Part shown: piece after piece, positions 27,338 to 35,716 of the stretch | Layout: each line of letters opens with the position of its first letter | Position numbering within the stretch: position 1 is the first letter of the stretch | Assembly: GCA_002412925.1 (NCBI GenBank) | Contig: DHVZ01000037.1 | Location: 277,487-341,486 of the forward strand | Direction of reading: 5' to 3' | Length of the DNA stretch: 64,000 nucleotides | DNA from: Anaerolineales bacterium UBA5195 | GTDB lineage: Bacteria > Chloroflexota > Anaerolineae > Anaerolineales > Villigracilaceae | The notes under the pieces: generated by a model | Told to the model about the DNA's origin: nothing | The model's input: the letters and a program-made list of their open reading frames with translations, nothing else | The model's database searches: none | Made by a program: the position numbers and the translations under genes

Positions 27338-27369
27338 TTTATACGATTTACGATTTTGTGATTTAGCGA

Positions 27370-27457
27370 TTGGTAAACCGCCCGCACCAGAAATAAAAAG
27401 ACCCCGGCAGCTTTTTCGCCATGGGGTCTTTCATTTTTCAAATCACCCAATCACTAA
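27370..27457. terminator. bidirectional terminator inside a larger inverted repeat
   Basis: AAAGACCCC / GGGGTCTTT (27398-27431) with T-rich flanks, between convergent genes. Outside it, GATTTAGCGATTGG and CCAATCACTAAATC form a second 14-bp arm with one mismatch. Confidence 0.75.
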
Positions 27458-27478
27458 ATCAAACAATCACCCAATAGA

Positions 27479-28723
27479 TCAGCCCATCGAAACAGCCATG
27501 ACATCGTAATACGTTCCCGCGCCAAAACCATCGAACATGACGTGGTCGCCCGGTTTGATACTTTGCAGCTGGCGCAGGAAGGCGATCATGCAAGAGGCCG
27601 CACTGACGTTGCCAAAGTCGCTCAGCAGCCAGGGCATCGGGTATTCAATCCCGGCCTTCAAAAGCTGCTTGCCTTTCAGCAAGTTGATCTTGTAATTGGC
27701 GTGATGCACAATCCCAATATCGATGGTTTTATCCGAGTCAAGCTTACTCATCAAGTCGCTGTACTCATTAAAGACCTCGGTAACGATATCCACGCCCGAG
27801 CGCACGAACAGTTTGACCATGCCCATCAGCCCGGCCATCACGATCGGCAGGCCGTCGGCAGGCTCATGCATCATCCCGGCCACGCGGATGTGGTTGGAGG
27901 CTTCCTGCGAAACCTCCAGCATGGACCTCCCCGGAACCATTTCCTTCGAATGCGGGTAATACATGCGCACTTGCAGCAAACCCTCATCGTCATAGTTTTC
28001 GGTGCTTTTCCCGACCAATAATTTCATATTCTCCCCGGGAACCACCCCAATCGCGCCGGCGCCATTCCCAAACAACTGGAGCGCATTTTTATCACGCGCA
28101 TGAGTTGTGAAGCGGCTCAGTCCTTCGATGCCGCCCACCAGCACTTTCTTGCCCGCCAATTCCTCGGCGACATTCACTTGACCCGCTACGGCCAGCTGCG
28201 GATTCAGGGCCAGATTTAATGCGCCCATCGAGCCGTCACAGGCCTTGTGGACACTTACCTTGAGTGCCTTTTCGGGAATTCCGGCCCGCCGGGCAATCTG
28301 GGCGACATAATCAATCGAAACCGGAGCGCTCATCCCAATCAGGACGCCCTGCACTTCGGACGGGTCCCAGCCGCTGGCCCGGGCGGCCTGTTTGAGCAGA
28401 CGCGCCCCAACTTCCAGTTCCAGTTCAAGATGTTCTGTTTCGGTCAAATCGGGAGTGTGATGACGGCTGACAAAACCCAGTTCAGCGAGATTCATCACAT
28501 CCGCTTCGGCCAGCGGCTCACCGAGGCGCTGGCCCACAAAGGCAGGTAATTCTAAATTATTGTAGCCTTTTCCCCAGGCCGCGTAGGCTCCACCGATCCC
28601 CAGCGCAGGATTGGTGACGCTTTCAATCCCGAAGGGCACACCCTCGGCGACAGGAATGGTTTCGGTTTGCACATTGGGGCGCTCAAAAAATGACACAGCG
28701 CCAATTTTTTCGTTTTCGTCCAT
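27479..28723 (-). CDS. 3-oxoacyl-ACP synthase III family (thiolase-fold) protein
   Basis: 414 aa. KAS III-type catalytic residues can be placed: Cys162 (HKACDGSMGAL), His341 (IVHHANYKIN) and Asn372 (DFGNVSAAS), so it is probably active in Claisen condensation. It is longer than ordinary FabH (about 320 aa), and the C-terminal half resembles HMG-CoA-synthase/OleA-like relatives. Substrate unknown. A TATACT -10 on the minus strand lies upstream. No ACP or fab genes are adjacent. Confidence 0.75.
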   Translation of the reverse strand: MDENEKIGAVSFFERPNVQTETIPVAEGVPFGIESVTNPALGIGGAYAAWGKGYNNLELPAFVGQRLGEPLAEADVMNLAELGFVSRHHTPDLTETEHLELELEVGARLLKQAARASGWDPSEVQGVLIGMSAPVSIDYVAQIARRAGIPEKALKVSVHKACDGSMGALNLALNPQLAVAGQVNVAEELAGKKVLVGGIEGLSRFTTHARDKNALQLFGNGAGAIGVVPGENMKLLVGKSTENYDDEGLLQVRMYYPHSKEMVPGRSMLEVSQEASNHIRVAGMMHEPADGLPIVMAGLMGMVKLFVRSGVDIVTEVFNEYSDLMSKLDSDKTIDIGIVHHANYKINLLKGKQLLKAGIEYPMPWLLSDFGNVSAASCMIAFLRQLQSIKPGDHVMFDGFGAGTYYDVMAVSMG

Positions 28724-28876
28724 GCTTTCTCTCCTGAAAGTGATCTAAGCTCACTGAATAAATCCATGAACCGAACTTGACCAAAGGGAAGTATAACGCC
28801 GATTCGATTGAGAAGATTAGTCAGTTTGTAGGGATATAACCCCGGGCCGGGGAAGAAGCTACTCTCGAATCCCGCG

Positions 28877-28882
28877 TATAAT
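28877..28882 (+). promoter_or_regulatory. -10 element upstream of the terpenoid-cyclase-fold gene
   Basis: TATAAT, about 100 bp before the ATG at 28982. Confidence 0.4.
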
Positions 28883-28981
28883 TATTTCAGTAGTTGACGA
28901 AACAGCTCACAAAATCGGACATTCTTTCGACTTTCTCGAAACACTGATTTTACCTGCTTTCAAACTCGAAGGGTGAAGCTC

Positions 28982-29938
28982 ATGGAACAGACCACCGATC
29001 CAATCTCATGGCTCCTCGAAGGCGATCCTGCCATCCGCTGGCAGGCGCTGCGCGATTTGCTGGACGAGCCACAGACAACCTACGAACGGGAACGCAATCA
29101 AGTGGCCAGCCTGGGCTGGGGAGCGCAGTTGCTCACCCGTCAGGACGCTGACGGCAACTGGGGCGGCGGCCTTTACAGTCCCAAATGGAAATCAACCACC
29201 TACACGCTGCTGCACCTGCGCCAACTGGGATTGCCGCCTGGCAACGAACAGGCCCTGCGCGGCTGTGAAAAGTTCTATTTCCGTGGGCTCGAGAAAGATG
29301 GCGGTATCAACCTTTTCAAAAGCTTCCGCCACAGCGAAACCTGTGTCAACGGCATGATTTTGAGCCTGCTGAGCTATTTCCGCTTCCCCGATGAACGCAT
29401 CCACAGCGTGGCAGAATTCCTGCTGCGCGAACAGATGCCGGACGGCGGTTGGAATTGCGAGCGCATCAAGGGCGCGACGCATGCTTCCTTCCATACGACA
29501 ATTTCTGTGCTGGAGGGATTAACCGAATACGGCTCGACCTACCCGCAGGCCCTGGCCGCCGTTTCACCGGCCCTCGACTCAGGCCGTGAGTTTCTCCTGC
29601 AACACCGGCTGTACCAGTCGCACCGTACCGGCCAGCCAGCCGACCCGGCCATGACCTACATGCACTTCCCTCCGCGCTGGCATTACGACTTCCTGCGCGC
29701 GCTGGATTACTTCCAGACCGTCAAAGCGCAGCTCGATGAGCGCATGCAGCCGGCGCTGGAGCTTCTGGAAAACAAACGGGGGCAGGATGGCCGCTGGGGG
29801 CTAAACGCGCCCTGGCCCGGAGTTGTCTTTTTCCAAATGGAGCCAGCCGGGCAGCCCAGCCGCTGGAACACCCTGCGCGCCCTGCGCGTGCTGAAATGGA
29901 GCGAGAACAACGCCAAAAATCACCAATCACCTGTATAA
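28982..29938 (+). CDS. terpenoid cyclase / prenyltransferase alpha-alpha toroid protein
   Basis: 318 aa. Repeated QW-like helical units are visible: TRQDADGNWGGG (about 50-60), REQMPDGGWNCE (about 155) and ENKRGQDGRWGLN (about 265), spaced as in squalene-cyclase-type toroids. There is no DXDD acid motif, so it is not a squalene-hopene cyclase, and it is half the usual length. It may be a non-enzymatic or peptide/lipid-binding relative. I chose the ATG at 28982 with GAAGGG upstream; an in-frame GTG at 28973 is possible. Confidence 0.65.
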   Translation: MEQTTDPISWLLEGDPAIRWQALRDLLDEPQTTYERERNQVASLGWGAQLLTRQDADGNWGGGLYSPKWKSTTYTLLHLRQLGLPPGNEQALRGCEKFYFRGLEKDGGINLFKSFRHSETCVNGMILSLLSYFRFPDERIHSVAEFLLREQMPDGGWNCERIKGATHASFHTTISVLEGLTEYGSTYPQALAAVSPALDSGREFLLQHRLYQSHRTGQPADPAMTYMHFPPRWHYDFLRALDYFQTVKAQLDERMQPALELLENKRGQDGRWGLNAPWPGVVFFQMEPAGQPSRWNTLRALRVLKWSENNAKNHQSPV

Positions 29939-29939
29939 T
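29934..29939 (+). promoter_or_regulatory. -10 element of the dCMP deaminase gene
   Basis: TATAAT (preceded by TG) overlaps the stop codon of the upstream gene; GTGAGG lies before the ATG at 29984. Confidence 0.5.
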
Positions 29940-29983
29940 TACCAAAATCAAGGATTAATCCATCTCAAAGTGAGGTTGAATTT

Positions 29984-30421
29984 ATGCGCCCTGACTGGGA
30001 CTCTTACTTCATGAAAATCGCCTACGCCGTTTCTGAGCGTTCCACCTGCGACCGGGCTTTCGTGGGCTGTGTGCTGGTGCTCGACAAGCGCATCCTGACC
30101 ACCGGTTTCAACGGCTCACCTGCCGGGCAGGAACACTGCGATGAGGCCGGCCACCTGATAGTGGAAGGACACTGCGTCCGCACCATCCACGCTGAGACGA
30201 ATGCCATCATCCAGGCCGCCCTGCACGGCGTTTCAACCCGTGGCTGCACCTGCTACGTCACCCACCTGCCCTGCATCAATTGCACCAAGGCCCTGATCAA
30301 CGCTGGCGTCATCCGGATTGTTTACAATGTGGCTTACCGCACCGATGAAAATGCGATGAACTTCCTGAAGGCAGCCCATATCGAAATCTGCCAGAATGGA
30401 TACGATCCGACTGCAAAATAA
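29984..30421 (+). CDS. dCMP/cytidine deaminase family protein (ComEB type)
   Basis: 145 aa. Zinc site HAETNAII (His and catalytic Glu, about residue 69) and PCINC (about 97-101). The longer insertion with CDEAGHLIVEGHC between the beta strands fits deoxycytidylate deaminases, which feed dUMP to thymidylate synthesis. It has its own promoter inside the previous gene end. Shine-Dalgarno GAGG. Confidence 0.9.
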   Translation: MRPDWDSYFMKIAYAVSERSTCDRAFVGCVLVLDKRILTTGFNGSPAGQEHCDEAGHLIVEGHCVRTIHAETNAIIQAALHGVSTRGCTCYVTHLPCINCTKALINAGVIRIVYNVAYRTDENAMNFLKAAHIEICQNGYDPTAK

Positions 30422-30499
30422 TAAAAGCTGCCGGGATTGCCCTTTCAGGAAGATAATATCGCTGAAAGTTCAACCAGAATAACCGCCCAGAAGGAAAGC

Positions 30500-30673
30500 A
30501 TGTTCACAAAAATTCTCAAAAATCCATATTTTATTACCGGCGTCATCGTTTTTCTTCTGCTCTTCATCCTGGGGCTTTATCTGGATTTCTCGCTGGGCGA
30601 AACCTTGTTGGCCTCTGCCGCACTGACAGCGATCGGGGTAGGTGTTTTGTGGTGGCAGGAAGCAATTGGGTAG
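30500..30673 (+). CDS. small two-helix membrane protein
   Basis: 57 aa from the ATG at 30500 (AAGGA 6 nt upstream); an earlier in-frame start at 30437 lacks a site. Hydrophobic segments FITGVIVFLLLFILGLYL and LLASAALTAIGVGVLWW. No family recognised. Confidence 0.6.
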   Translation: MFTKILKNPYFITGVIVFLLLFILGLYLDFSLGETLLASAALTAIGVGVLWWQEAIG

Positions 30674-30718
30674 GTCAGGATCGGCTTGAGAATCGCACCT
30701 GGAAAGAGAGGTTTCCAA

Positions 30719-31507
30719 ATGGCAATTGATGCAACAATCCAACCCAATTCTCCGGACACCCTCCCCGCCAGCCGGATTCCCGCGCTGGAATACCACGACA
30801 CCGAATATAACGGCGGCTCAACAGTACAAATGAAGGCCGCCTGGTTCCTGGATCAGATGAAATGGCTATACGACAACGAATACAAGGCTCTCACCGGCGG
30901 CGAGCTGTATCAATTTGCCATGGGAGCTGTCAGACCCCCACAAAAATCGTGTTTCCTGCGTTTTGACCTTGGCCTGCCTGTTTACAAGAGCTTCCAGGAA
31001 GTGATTGTGCCAACCCTGGTCAAATATTCCTTCCACGCCATCTTTTTTGTCCTGACCAGCAGTATCAAGGAGACTGCCCCAGCCAAGGGTAACTACATCA
31101 CCTGGGACCACCTGCGCGAGTGGGAACAGACCGGCTGTGTCGAGATTGGGTCACATAGCATCAAACACCCCGATCTGCGCGCCGCAAGCACCCCCACGCG
31201 TTTATGGGAGCTGCGGGAGAGCAAGCGCATCATCGAGACAAAACTCAGCCACCTGATTTCCTTCTTTGCCTGGCCGTATGATTCCGTTCCCAACCACCCC
31301 GAAATACTGCTCAAATTATTTAATTACCGGCTCGGCTTTGCCGGGCATCGCGTCGAACGCAGTATCGTCTTCAAAGACCCCAACCCTTTTGCGCTGCCCT
31401 GCTATTATCCTTACAGCAGCCCAAAGGCTTACCCGTTAATTACCACCAGCAACAAATTAACCTTTGGGAAGATGATCGAGGCGGCTGTCGCCCTGCCCAA
31501 AAAATAA
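30719..31507 (+). CDS. polysaccharide deacetylase-like protein with altered metal site
   Basis: 262 aa from the ATG at 30719 (AGAGAGG upstream). The NodB-type fold is recognisable: motif 1 normally TFDDG is RFDLG (about residue 77-81), motif 2 GSHSIKH is intact, and FFAWPYDS matches motif 3. The metal-ligand Asp of motif 1 is Leu, while the catalytic-base Asp remains. There is no signal peptide. It may use a different substrate or have lost activity. Confidence 0.7.
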   Translation: MAIDATIQPNSPDTLPASRIPALEYHDTEYNGGSTVQMKAAWFLDQMKWLYDNEYKALTGGELYQFAMGAVRPPQKSCFLRFDLGLPVYKSFQEVIVPTLVKYSFHAIFFVLTSSIKETAPAKGNYITWDHLREWEQTGCVEIGSHSIKHPDLRAASTPTRLWELRESKRIIETKLSHLISFFAWPYDSVPNHPEILLKLFNYRLGFAGHRVERSIVFKDPNPFALPCYYPYSSPKAYPLITTSNKLTFGKMIEAAVALPKK

Positions 31508-31534
31508 TCAGCCGAGGTAATATGGTAAACCGAT

Positions 31535-31567
31535 CGGCCGCCCAAGCCACCTTGGGCGGCCGTTTAA
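31535..31567. terminator. bidirectional terminator
   Basis: CGGCCGCCCAAG / CTTGGGCGGCCG, 4-nt loop, between convergent genes; TTTAATTT on the plus side. Confidence 0.85.
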
Positions 31568-31568
31568 T

Positions 31569-32216
31569 TTAAGCCCTGCTGCCTGGCAAGCCAACGACAA
31601 ACAAGCAAAACGGCAGGCCGCGGGCGTTCAATTCCAGCTTGGAAACCTGGGTGACCTCTGCTGTCAGCAAATTTGACAGAAAGAAAGTGTCGGTCCGGCA
31701 CAGCTCTGGGTGAGACCCGATCAAGGCTGCATAAGGGCAGTGCTCGAAGATGATCCGAGGCCCGGCGGCATGGGCCTCCCAGCGGGAAACGTAACCGAGG
31801 CGGTTGAGCCGCTCGATGGTCAGCGCCAGACGGCGGGTGATGTGCCCCGTCGCCTCGACAGACTGGGCAGCCGCCAAACGCGCAGCAAGCGACCGCAGGA
31901 CCGATTCCTGGGCGGGCGCGGGCGCATTTCCCAAAACTTCCAGGAGCAAGACATCTGCCAGCCCCGCCAGGTTATCCCCCACCGCCGCATCGCCCAACCC
32001 GAAGAGCCGCACCGGGCGGCCCTTTCCGTTCCCCAGCCGTTCCGCGACAACCTTGACCCTGCCGTCAGTAACCAGGTGCGCCAGGTGGTGACGGACATTT
32101 GCAGTAGTTACGCGCAATACGCGGCTGATTTCAGCCGCGCTGACGCCGTTATGATCACGCAAATAGGCGAGGATGCGCTGGCGGGAGGTCGGGGTTGTCA
32201 TGACATTTGTCATCAT
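31569..32216 (-). CDS. SufR-like winged-helix Fe-S regulator
   Basis: About 215 aa. N-terminal winged helix (RQRILAYLRDHNGVSAAEISRVLRV). The C-terminus has the spaced cysteines of SufR-type regulators: a Cys at the start of CPYAALIGSHPELC, its second Cys 13 residues later, and a third in LPFC about 28 residues on; SufR uses such residues to bind a [4Fe-4S] cluster. Starts at 32216, 32213 or 32201 are all possible. It lies divergent from iscX-nuo across a palindrome that overlaps its own -10, which suggests autorepression. Confidence 0.75.
   Translation of the reverse strand: MMTNVMTTPTSRQRILAYLRDHNGVSAAEISRVLRVTTANVRHHLAHLVTDGRVKVVAERLGNGKGRPVRLFGLGDAAVGDNLAGLADVLLLEVLGNAPAPAQESVLRSLAARLAAAQSVEATGHITRRLALTIERLNRLGYVSRWEAHAAGPRIIFEHCPYAALIGSHPELCRTDTFFLSNLLTAEVTQVSKLELNARGLPFCLFVVGLPGSRA
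32200..32213. promoter_or_regulatory. inverted repeat at the regulator start
   Basis: ATGACA-TT-TGTCAT, overlapping the alternative start codons of the SufR-like gene. Confidence 0.35.
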
Positions 32217-32230
32217 ATCATCACTATTTG

Positions 32231-32258
32231 AATTATGCAAATATATATTTGCATAATT
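32231..32258. promoter_or_regulatory. 28-bp perfect palindrome, likely operator
   Basis: Half-site AATTATGCAAATAT with its exact complement. It covers the probable minus-strand -10 of the regulator gene and ends 3 bp before the -35 of the iscX promoter. Position and symmetry fit a dimeric repressor site. Confidence 0.7.
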
Positions 32259-32261
32259 CCG

Positions 32262-32290
32262 TTGACGAATGCTCTCTCAACCACTATAAT
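32262..32290 (+). promoter_or_regulatory. strong sigma-70-type promoter of the iscX-nuo operon
   Basis: TTGACG, 17-bp spacer, TATAAT at 32285-32290. The predicted start is about 4 nt before the iscX ATG. Confidence 0.8.
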
Positions 32291-32300
32291 CTTCGTAATC

Positions 32301-32507
32301 ATGACCGAGTCGCTCAACTGGGAGTCTACTTACGCGATTGCGCTGGCTTTGAAAGCGGCGCACCCAAAAGTGAACCTGGAAAACATCTCGCTCCAGATGA
32401 TTTTCAACTGGACAGTGGCGCTCCCCGCTTTCGAGGATGACCCCGCGCTCGCCAATGACGAGATCCTTGCAGCAATCTATCAAGAATGGTTCGAGGAGAC
32501 ATTATGA
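32301..32507 (+). CDS. iscX: IscX-like Fe-S assembly protein
   Basis: 68 aa from the ATG at 32301. It matches IscX along its length: NWESTYAIALALKAAHP, then a central FNW, then FEDDPALANDEILAAIYQEW near the end, the acidic IscS-facing helix. IscX binds the cysteine desulfurase and modulates cluster assembly. No isc genes are adjacent; instead the stop overlaps nuoB (ATGA), so it is coupled to Fe-S-rich complex I subunits. Confidence 0.85.
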   Translation: MTESLNWESTYAIALALKAAHPKVNLENISLQMIFNWTVALPAFEDDPALANDEILAAIYQEWFEETL

Positions 32508-33169
32508 GCACAAACGAACTCAACCTGCCGGAATTCGAAATCCCGGAGGAACTGGATGGCAAGATCGCCATTACCACGCTCGACCGGATCTATAACTTCG
32601 GGCGCCGCTCTTCCATCTGGCCGATGATGTTTGGCCTGGCCTGCTGCGCAATCGAAATGATCGCCGGGCAGGCCGCGCGCTACGATATGGCACGCTTCGG
32701 GATGGAAGTCATGCGCCCCAGCCCACGTCAATGCGATGTAATGATCGTGGCCGGAACAGTCACCAAGAAAATGATTCCCGCCATCGTGCGCCTGTTCAAC
32801 CAGATGCCCGAACCAAAATATGTTGTGGCGATGGGCGCCTGCGCTTCAGGAGGCGGCCCATTCAAAGAAGGCTACAATGTTGTGGCGGGCATCGATAAAT
32901 TCCTCCCCGTAGATATTTATGTGCCGGGCTGCCCGCCCACCCCGCAAGCCTTGATTGCCGGGATGATCAAATTGCAGGAAAAAATCGATAAGCAGTCGAT
33001 CAAGCATGTCCGCTGGTACAAAAAAGGCGCCGACTCAGTGGAAATCCAAGTTCCCTTCCTCGGCCCGGATTTGATCGACCCGCGCCGCATCCCTGAAATC
33101 AGGGCCAAGGCCGCAGAACTGGCCCTGCCCGCCGCCCCCGCTGCCCCTGCGGGGGAGAAAGCAGCCTAG
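32504..33169 (+). CDS. nuoB: NADH-quinone oxidoreductase subunit B
   Basis: 221 aa from the ATG at 32504 (GAGGAG upstream). Holds cluster N2, the last in the electron path to quinone. The ligands are the tandem Cys pair in GLACCAIEM, Cys in MGACASGGG and Cys in VPGCPPTP. The C-terminus has an Ala/Pro tail. It overlaps iscX and is 11 bp from nuoCD. Confidence 0.95.
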   Translation: MSTNELNLPEFEIPEELDGKIAITTLDRIYNFGRRSSIWPMMFGLACCAIEMIAGQAARYDMARFGMEVMRPSPRQCDVMIVAGTVTKKMIPAIVRLFNQMPEPKYVVAMGACASGGGPFKEGYNVVAGIDKFLPVDIYVPGCPPTPQALIAGMIKLQEKIDKQSIKHVRWYKKGADSVEIQVPFLGPDLIDPRRIPEIRAKAAELALPAAPAAPAGEKAA

Positions 33170-33180
33170 GAGGAGACAAC

Positions 33181-34926
33181 ATGGCGACCCCGATTGTTGA
33201 AACAACCCTCGACCTGGCGGCGAAATTCCCCGGGAAAGTTACTGCCGATACCCGCCCTGGCTATGCCGGCTGGGTGGTGGATAAAAACGCGCTGATCGAA
33301 GTGGCGACTTCCATCCGCGACGAGCTTGGCTACGATTTACTGACCAATCTCTGTGGCGTGGACTATCCCGAACAAAACAAGCTGGAAGTGGTTTACCATG
33401 TGATCAAGACCACCGGCGGCGCGCCTCTGGTCTTCAAGACCCAGGCTGAGCGCATCGACCCGGTGGAAGTGCCTTCCCTGGTTTCGGTCTGGCCGGGCGC
33501 GGATCTCCAGGAGCGCGAAACCTGGGATATGTACGGTATCGTATTCGTCGACCATCCCGACCTGCGCCGCATCCTGATGTGGGAAGGCTTTGAAGGCTTC
33601 CCGCTCCGCAAGGATTATAAAGAAGCTTTCTACGAAGAAGAAGTCAAGCCGCTGAAAAGCCGCTGGCCAGATGGCAACCATAAATATGCCGAAACCAAGG
33701 CTCCATATGGCGACAACATCATGTTCAAACCGGGCTTCGACCCTGAAAAATGGGTCCCCACCGATCCCGAAGAGGCCCTGTATGCTTCCTTGAGAAAATA
33801 TAAGACTGAAGAAGTTGATGGCATCAAAACCGACCATATCATCGTCAACATGGGGCCGCAGCACCCGTCAACGCACGGTGTCTTCCGCGCCGTGGTCGTG
33901 CTGGATGGCGAAACCATCGTCAGCCTGAAACCGGTGATGGGCTATCTGCACCGCAACCATGAAAAAATTGGCGAACGCAACGCCTGGCTGCACAACATGC
34001 CCTACACCGACCGCCTCGATTACTTCAATTCGATGTACAACAACTGGGGCTACTCCCTGGCTGTCGAGAAACTGATGGGCGTGCAGGTGCCTGAGCGCGC
34101 GGAATACATCCGCGTGATCATGGGCGAACTCAGCCGCATCCAGAACCACCTGATCCTGTTCGGAATGCTCTGGAACGACCTTGGGGCTTACTTCACCCCG
34201 GCGCTCTACGCCTTCGAAGAACGCGAACTGATCCTCGATATTTTCGAGGCTGTGGCTGGCTCGCGAATGATGTGCAACTACCACCGCTTTGGCGGAGTGG
34301 CCCGCGACATCGATGAAGTCAGCCTGCAAAAAATCAAGGACCTGGTTTTCGAGCGCTTGCCGCGCAAAGCTGAAGAGTTCGACCGCCTGCTCTCTGAAAA
34401 TGAAATCTTCCTGGCCCGCATGCGCGGCATCGGCTACCTGAGCCCCGAAGATACGATTGCCTATTCCGTCACCGGGCCAAACCTGCGCGCCGCTGGTATT
34501 CCCTATGACATCCGCCGCGCCGACCCCTACGGCATCTACGACCGCTTCGATTTCAATATCCCTGTGCGCCATAACAGCGACCTGCTTGACCGCTACTTCT
34601 TGCGCGTGGATGAAATCGTCCAATCCCTGCGCATCTTGCAGCAGGCGCTCAAGGGCCTCCCCGAAGGGCCGATCCTGGCGGGGAAACCGGCGTACATCAC
34701 CCGTGTTCCAGCGGGCGAATCTTATGGCCGGGTGGAAGGCCCGAAGGGCGAACTCGGCTTCTACGTTGTCTCGACCGGCAAGCCAAACCCCTATCGTTAT
34801 CACGTCCGCGCCCCATCTTTCGTCAACATCACCTCGTTGGAAAAGCTCTGCGTGGGCACGAAGATTGCAGATTTCGTTGGCATCCTGGGCATGGTCGATA
34901 TCGTGCTCGGCGAACTCGACCGGTAG
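33181..34926 (+). CDS. nuoCD: fused NADH-quinone oxidoreductase subunits C and D
   Basis: 581 aa. Residues 1 to about 185 are NuoC (WDMYGIVFVDHPDLRRIL, FPLRKDY); from about 217 it is NuoD (NMGPQHPSTHGVFR, HRNHEKIGERN, NNWGYSLAVEKL). NuoD forms much of the quinone site with NuoB. The fusion is known in several lineages. A strong AGGAGGAG site precedes the ATG. Confidence 0.95.
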   Translation: MATPIVETTLDLAAKFPGKVTADTRPGYAGWVVDKNALIEVATSIRDELGYDLLTNLCGVDYPEQNKLEVVYHVIKTTGGAPLVFKTQAERIDPVEVPSLVSVWPGADLQERETWDMYGIVFVDHPDLRRILMWEGFEGFPLRKDYKEAFYEEEVKPLKSRWPDGNHKYAETKAPYGDNIMFKPGFDPEKWVPTDPEEALYASLRKYKTEEVDGIKTDHIIVNMGPQHPSTHGVFRAVVVLDGETIVSLKPVMGYLHRNHEKIGERNAWLHNMPYTDRLDYFNSMYNNWGYSLAVEKLMGVQVPERAEYIRVIMGELSRIQNHLILFGMLWNDLGAYFTPALYAFEERELILDIFEAVAGSRMMCNYHRFGGVARDIDEVSLQKIKDLVFERLPRKAEEFDRLLSENEIFLARMRGIGYLSPEDTIAYSVTGPNLRAAGIPYDIRRADPYGIYDRFDFNIPVRHNSDLLDRYFLRVDEIVQSLRILQQALKGLPEGPILAGKPAYITRVPAGESYGRVEGPKGELGFYVVSTGKPNPYRYHVRAPSFVNITSLEKLCVGTKIADFVGILGMVDIVLGELDR

Positions 34927-34937
34927 GAGCATAAAAA

Positions 34938-35528
34938 ATGAATGGTCTAGGTTTACTCAAAGGTCTCAGCGTCACCCTGAAGCGCTTTGTAGACTCTTAC
35001 ATAGAGGATTTGAGCTGGTTATTCAAGCGCTATAACCGGGTGGAACTCCGCACCAGCAAGGATGCGCGCGGCACATTCACCATCCAGTACCCCGAAGAAA
35101 AGCTGCCTGTCCCCGAAGAATTCCGTTACAAACCCTTCCTGCTTTATGAAGAAGGCTCCAACGGCGAAAAAGAAATCCGTTGCACCTCCTGCGGCATCTG
35201 TGCCAAAGCCTGCCCAACCCAGTGCATCTGGATTGTGCGCAGCAACGACCCGGTCACCGGGCGGCCCGTGACCCAGCCCGCCGGTTTTTGGATCGACGCT
35301 GATATCTGCATGAGCTGCGGCTTCTGCGCTGAATATTGTCCCTTCGACGCGATCAAGATGGATCACGATTACGAAGTCTCCTCATACACTCGCAACCTGA
35401 TGGACATCAACGAACTGATGAAGCCGGTTTCGTATTATGCCAGCATCCGCCCGCTCAACTACGCCCGTGAAGAAGAAGCCCGCCGGGCCAAGGAGGCTGC
35501 CAAAGCCGCCAAGGCTGAAACTGCCTAG
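34938..35528 (+). CDS. nuoI: NADH-quinone oxidoreductase subunit I
   Basis: 196 aa. Two [4Fe-4S] motifs, CTSCGICAKACP (about residues 82-93) and CMSCGFCAEYCP (about 125-136), carry clusters N6a and N6b. The C-terminal tail is charged (EEEARRAKEAAKAAKAE). It ends the operon; nuoA and the membrane and NADH modules are absent, so they must be encoded elsewhere or another electron donor is used. Confidence 0.93.
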   Translation: MNGLGLLKGLSVTLKRFVDSYIEDLSWLFKRYNRVELRTSKDARGTFTIQYPEEKLPVPEEFRYKPFLLYEEGSNGEKEIRCTSCGICAKACPTQCIWIVRSNDPVTGRPVTQPAGFWIDADICMSCGFCAEYCPFDAIKMDHDYEVSSYTRNLMDINELMKPVSYYASIRPLNYAREEEARRAKEAAKAAKAETA

Positions 35529-35650
35529 AATACCGATGATCGAGCAGGCAAGGATTTCTGCCGTACACTGGCGCTGTGTTCCGTGCAGTGAGGCGCAAGT
35601 ATGCGCCCAGAGCTTTCGGGGCTACTTGCCACCGCAAACAAGAATTCAAG

Positions 35651-35681
35651 TTGCAGGTTAGGGTATAATCCTGACCTGCAA
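35651..35681 (+). promoter_or_regulatory. mrp promoter embedded in a palindrome
   Basis: TTGCAGGTTAGG and CCTGACCTGCAA form a near-perfect inverted repeat (11 of 12) whose 7-bp centre, GTATAAT, contains the -10 (35664-35669). A dimer bound here would cover the -10. Confidence 0.6.
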
Positions 35682-35716
35682 CCTATTTAAAAAATCTTAT
35701 TGACAGGTAGAAAAAA

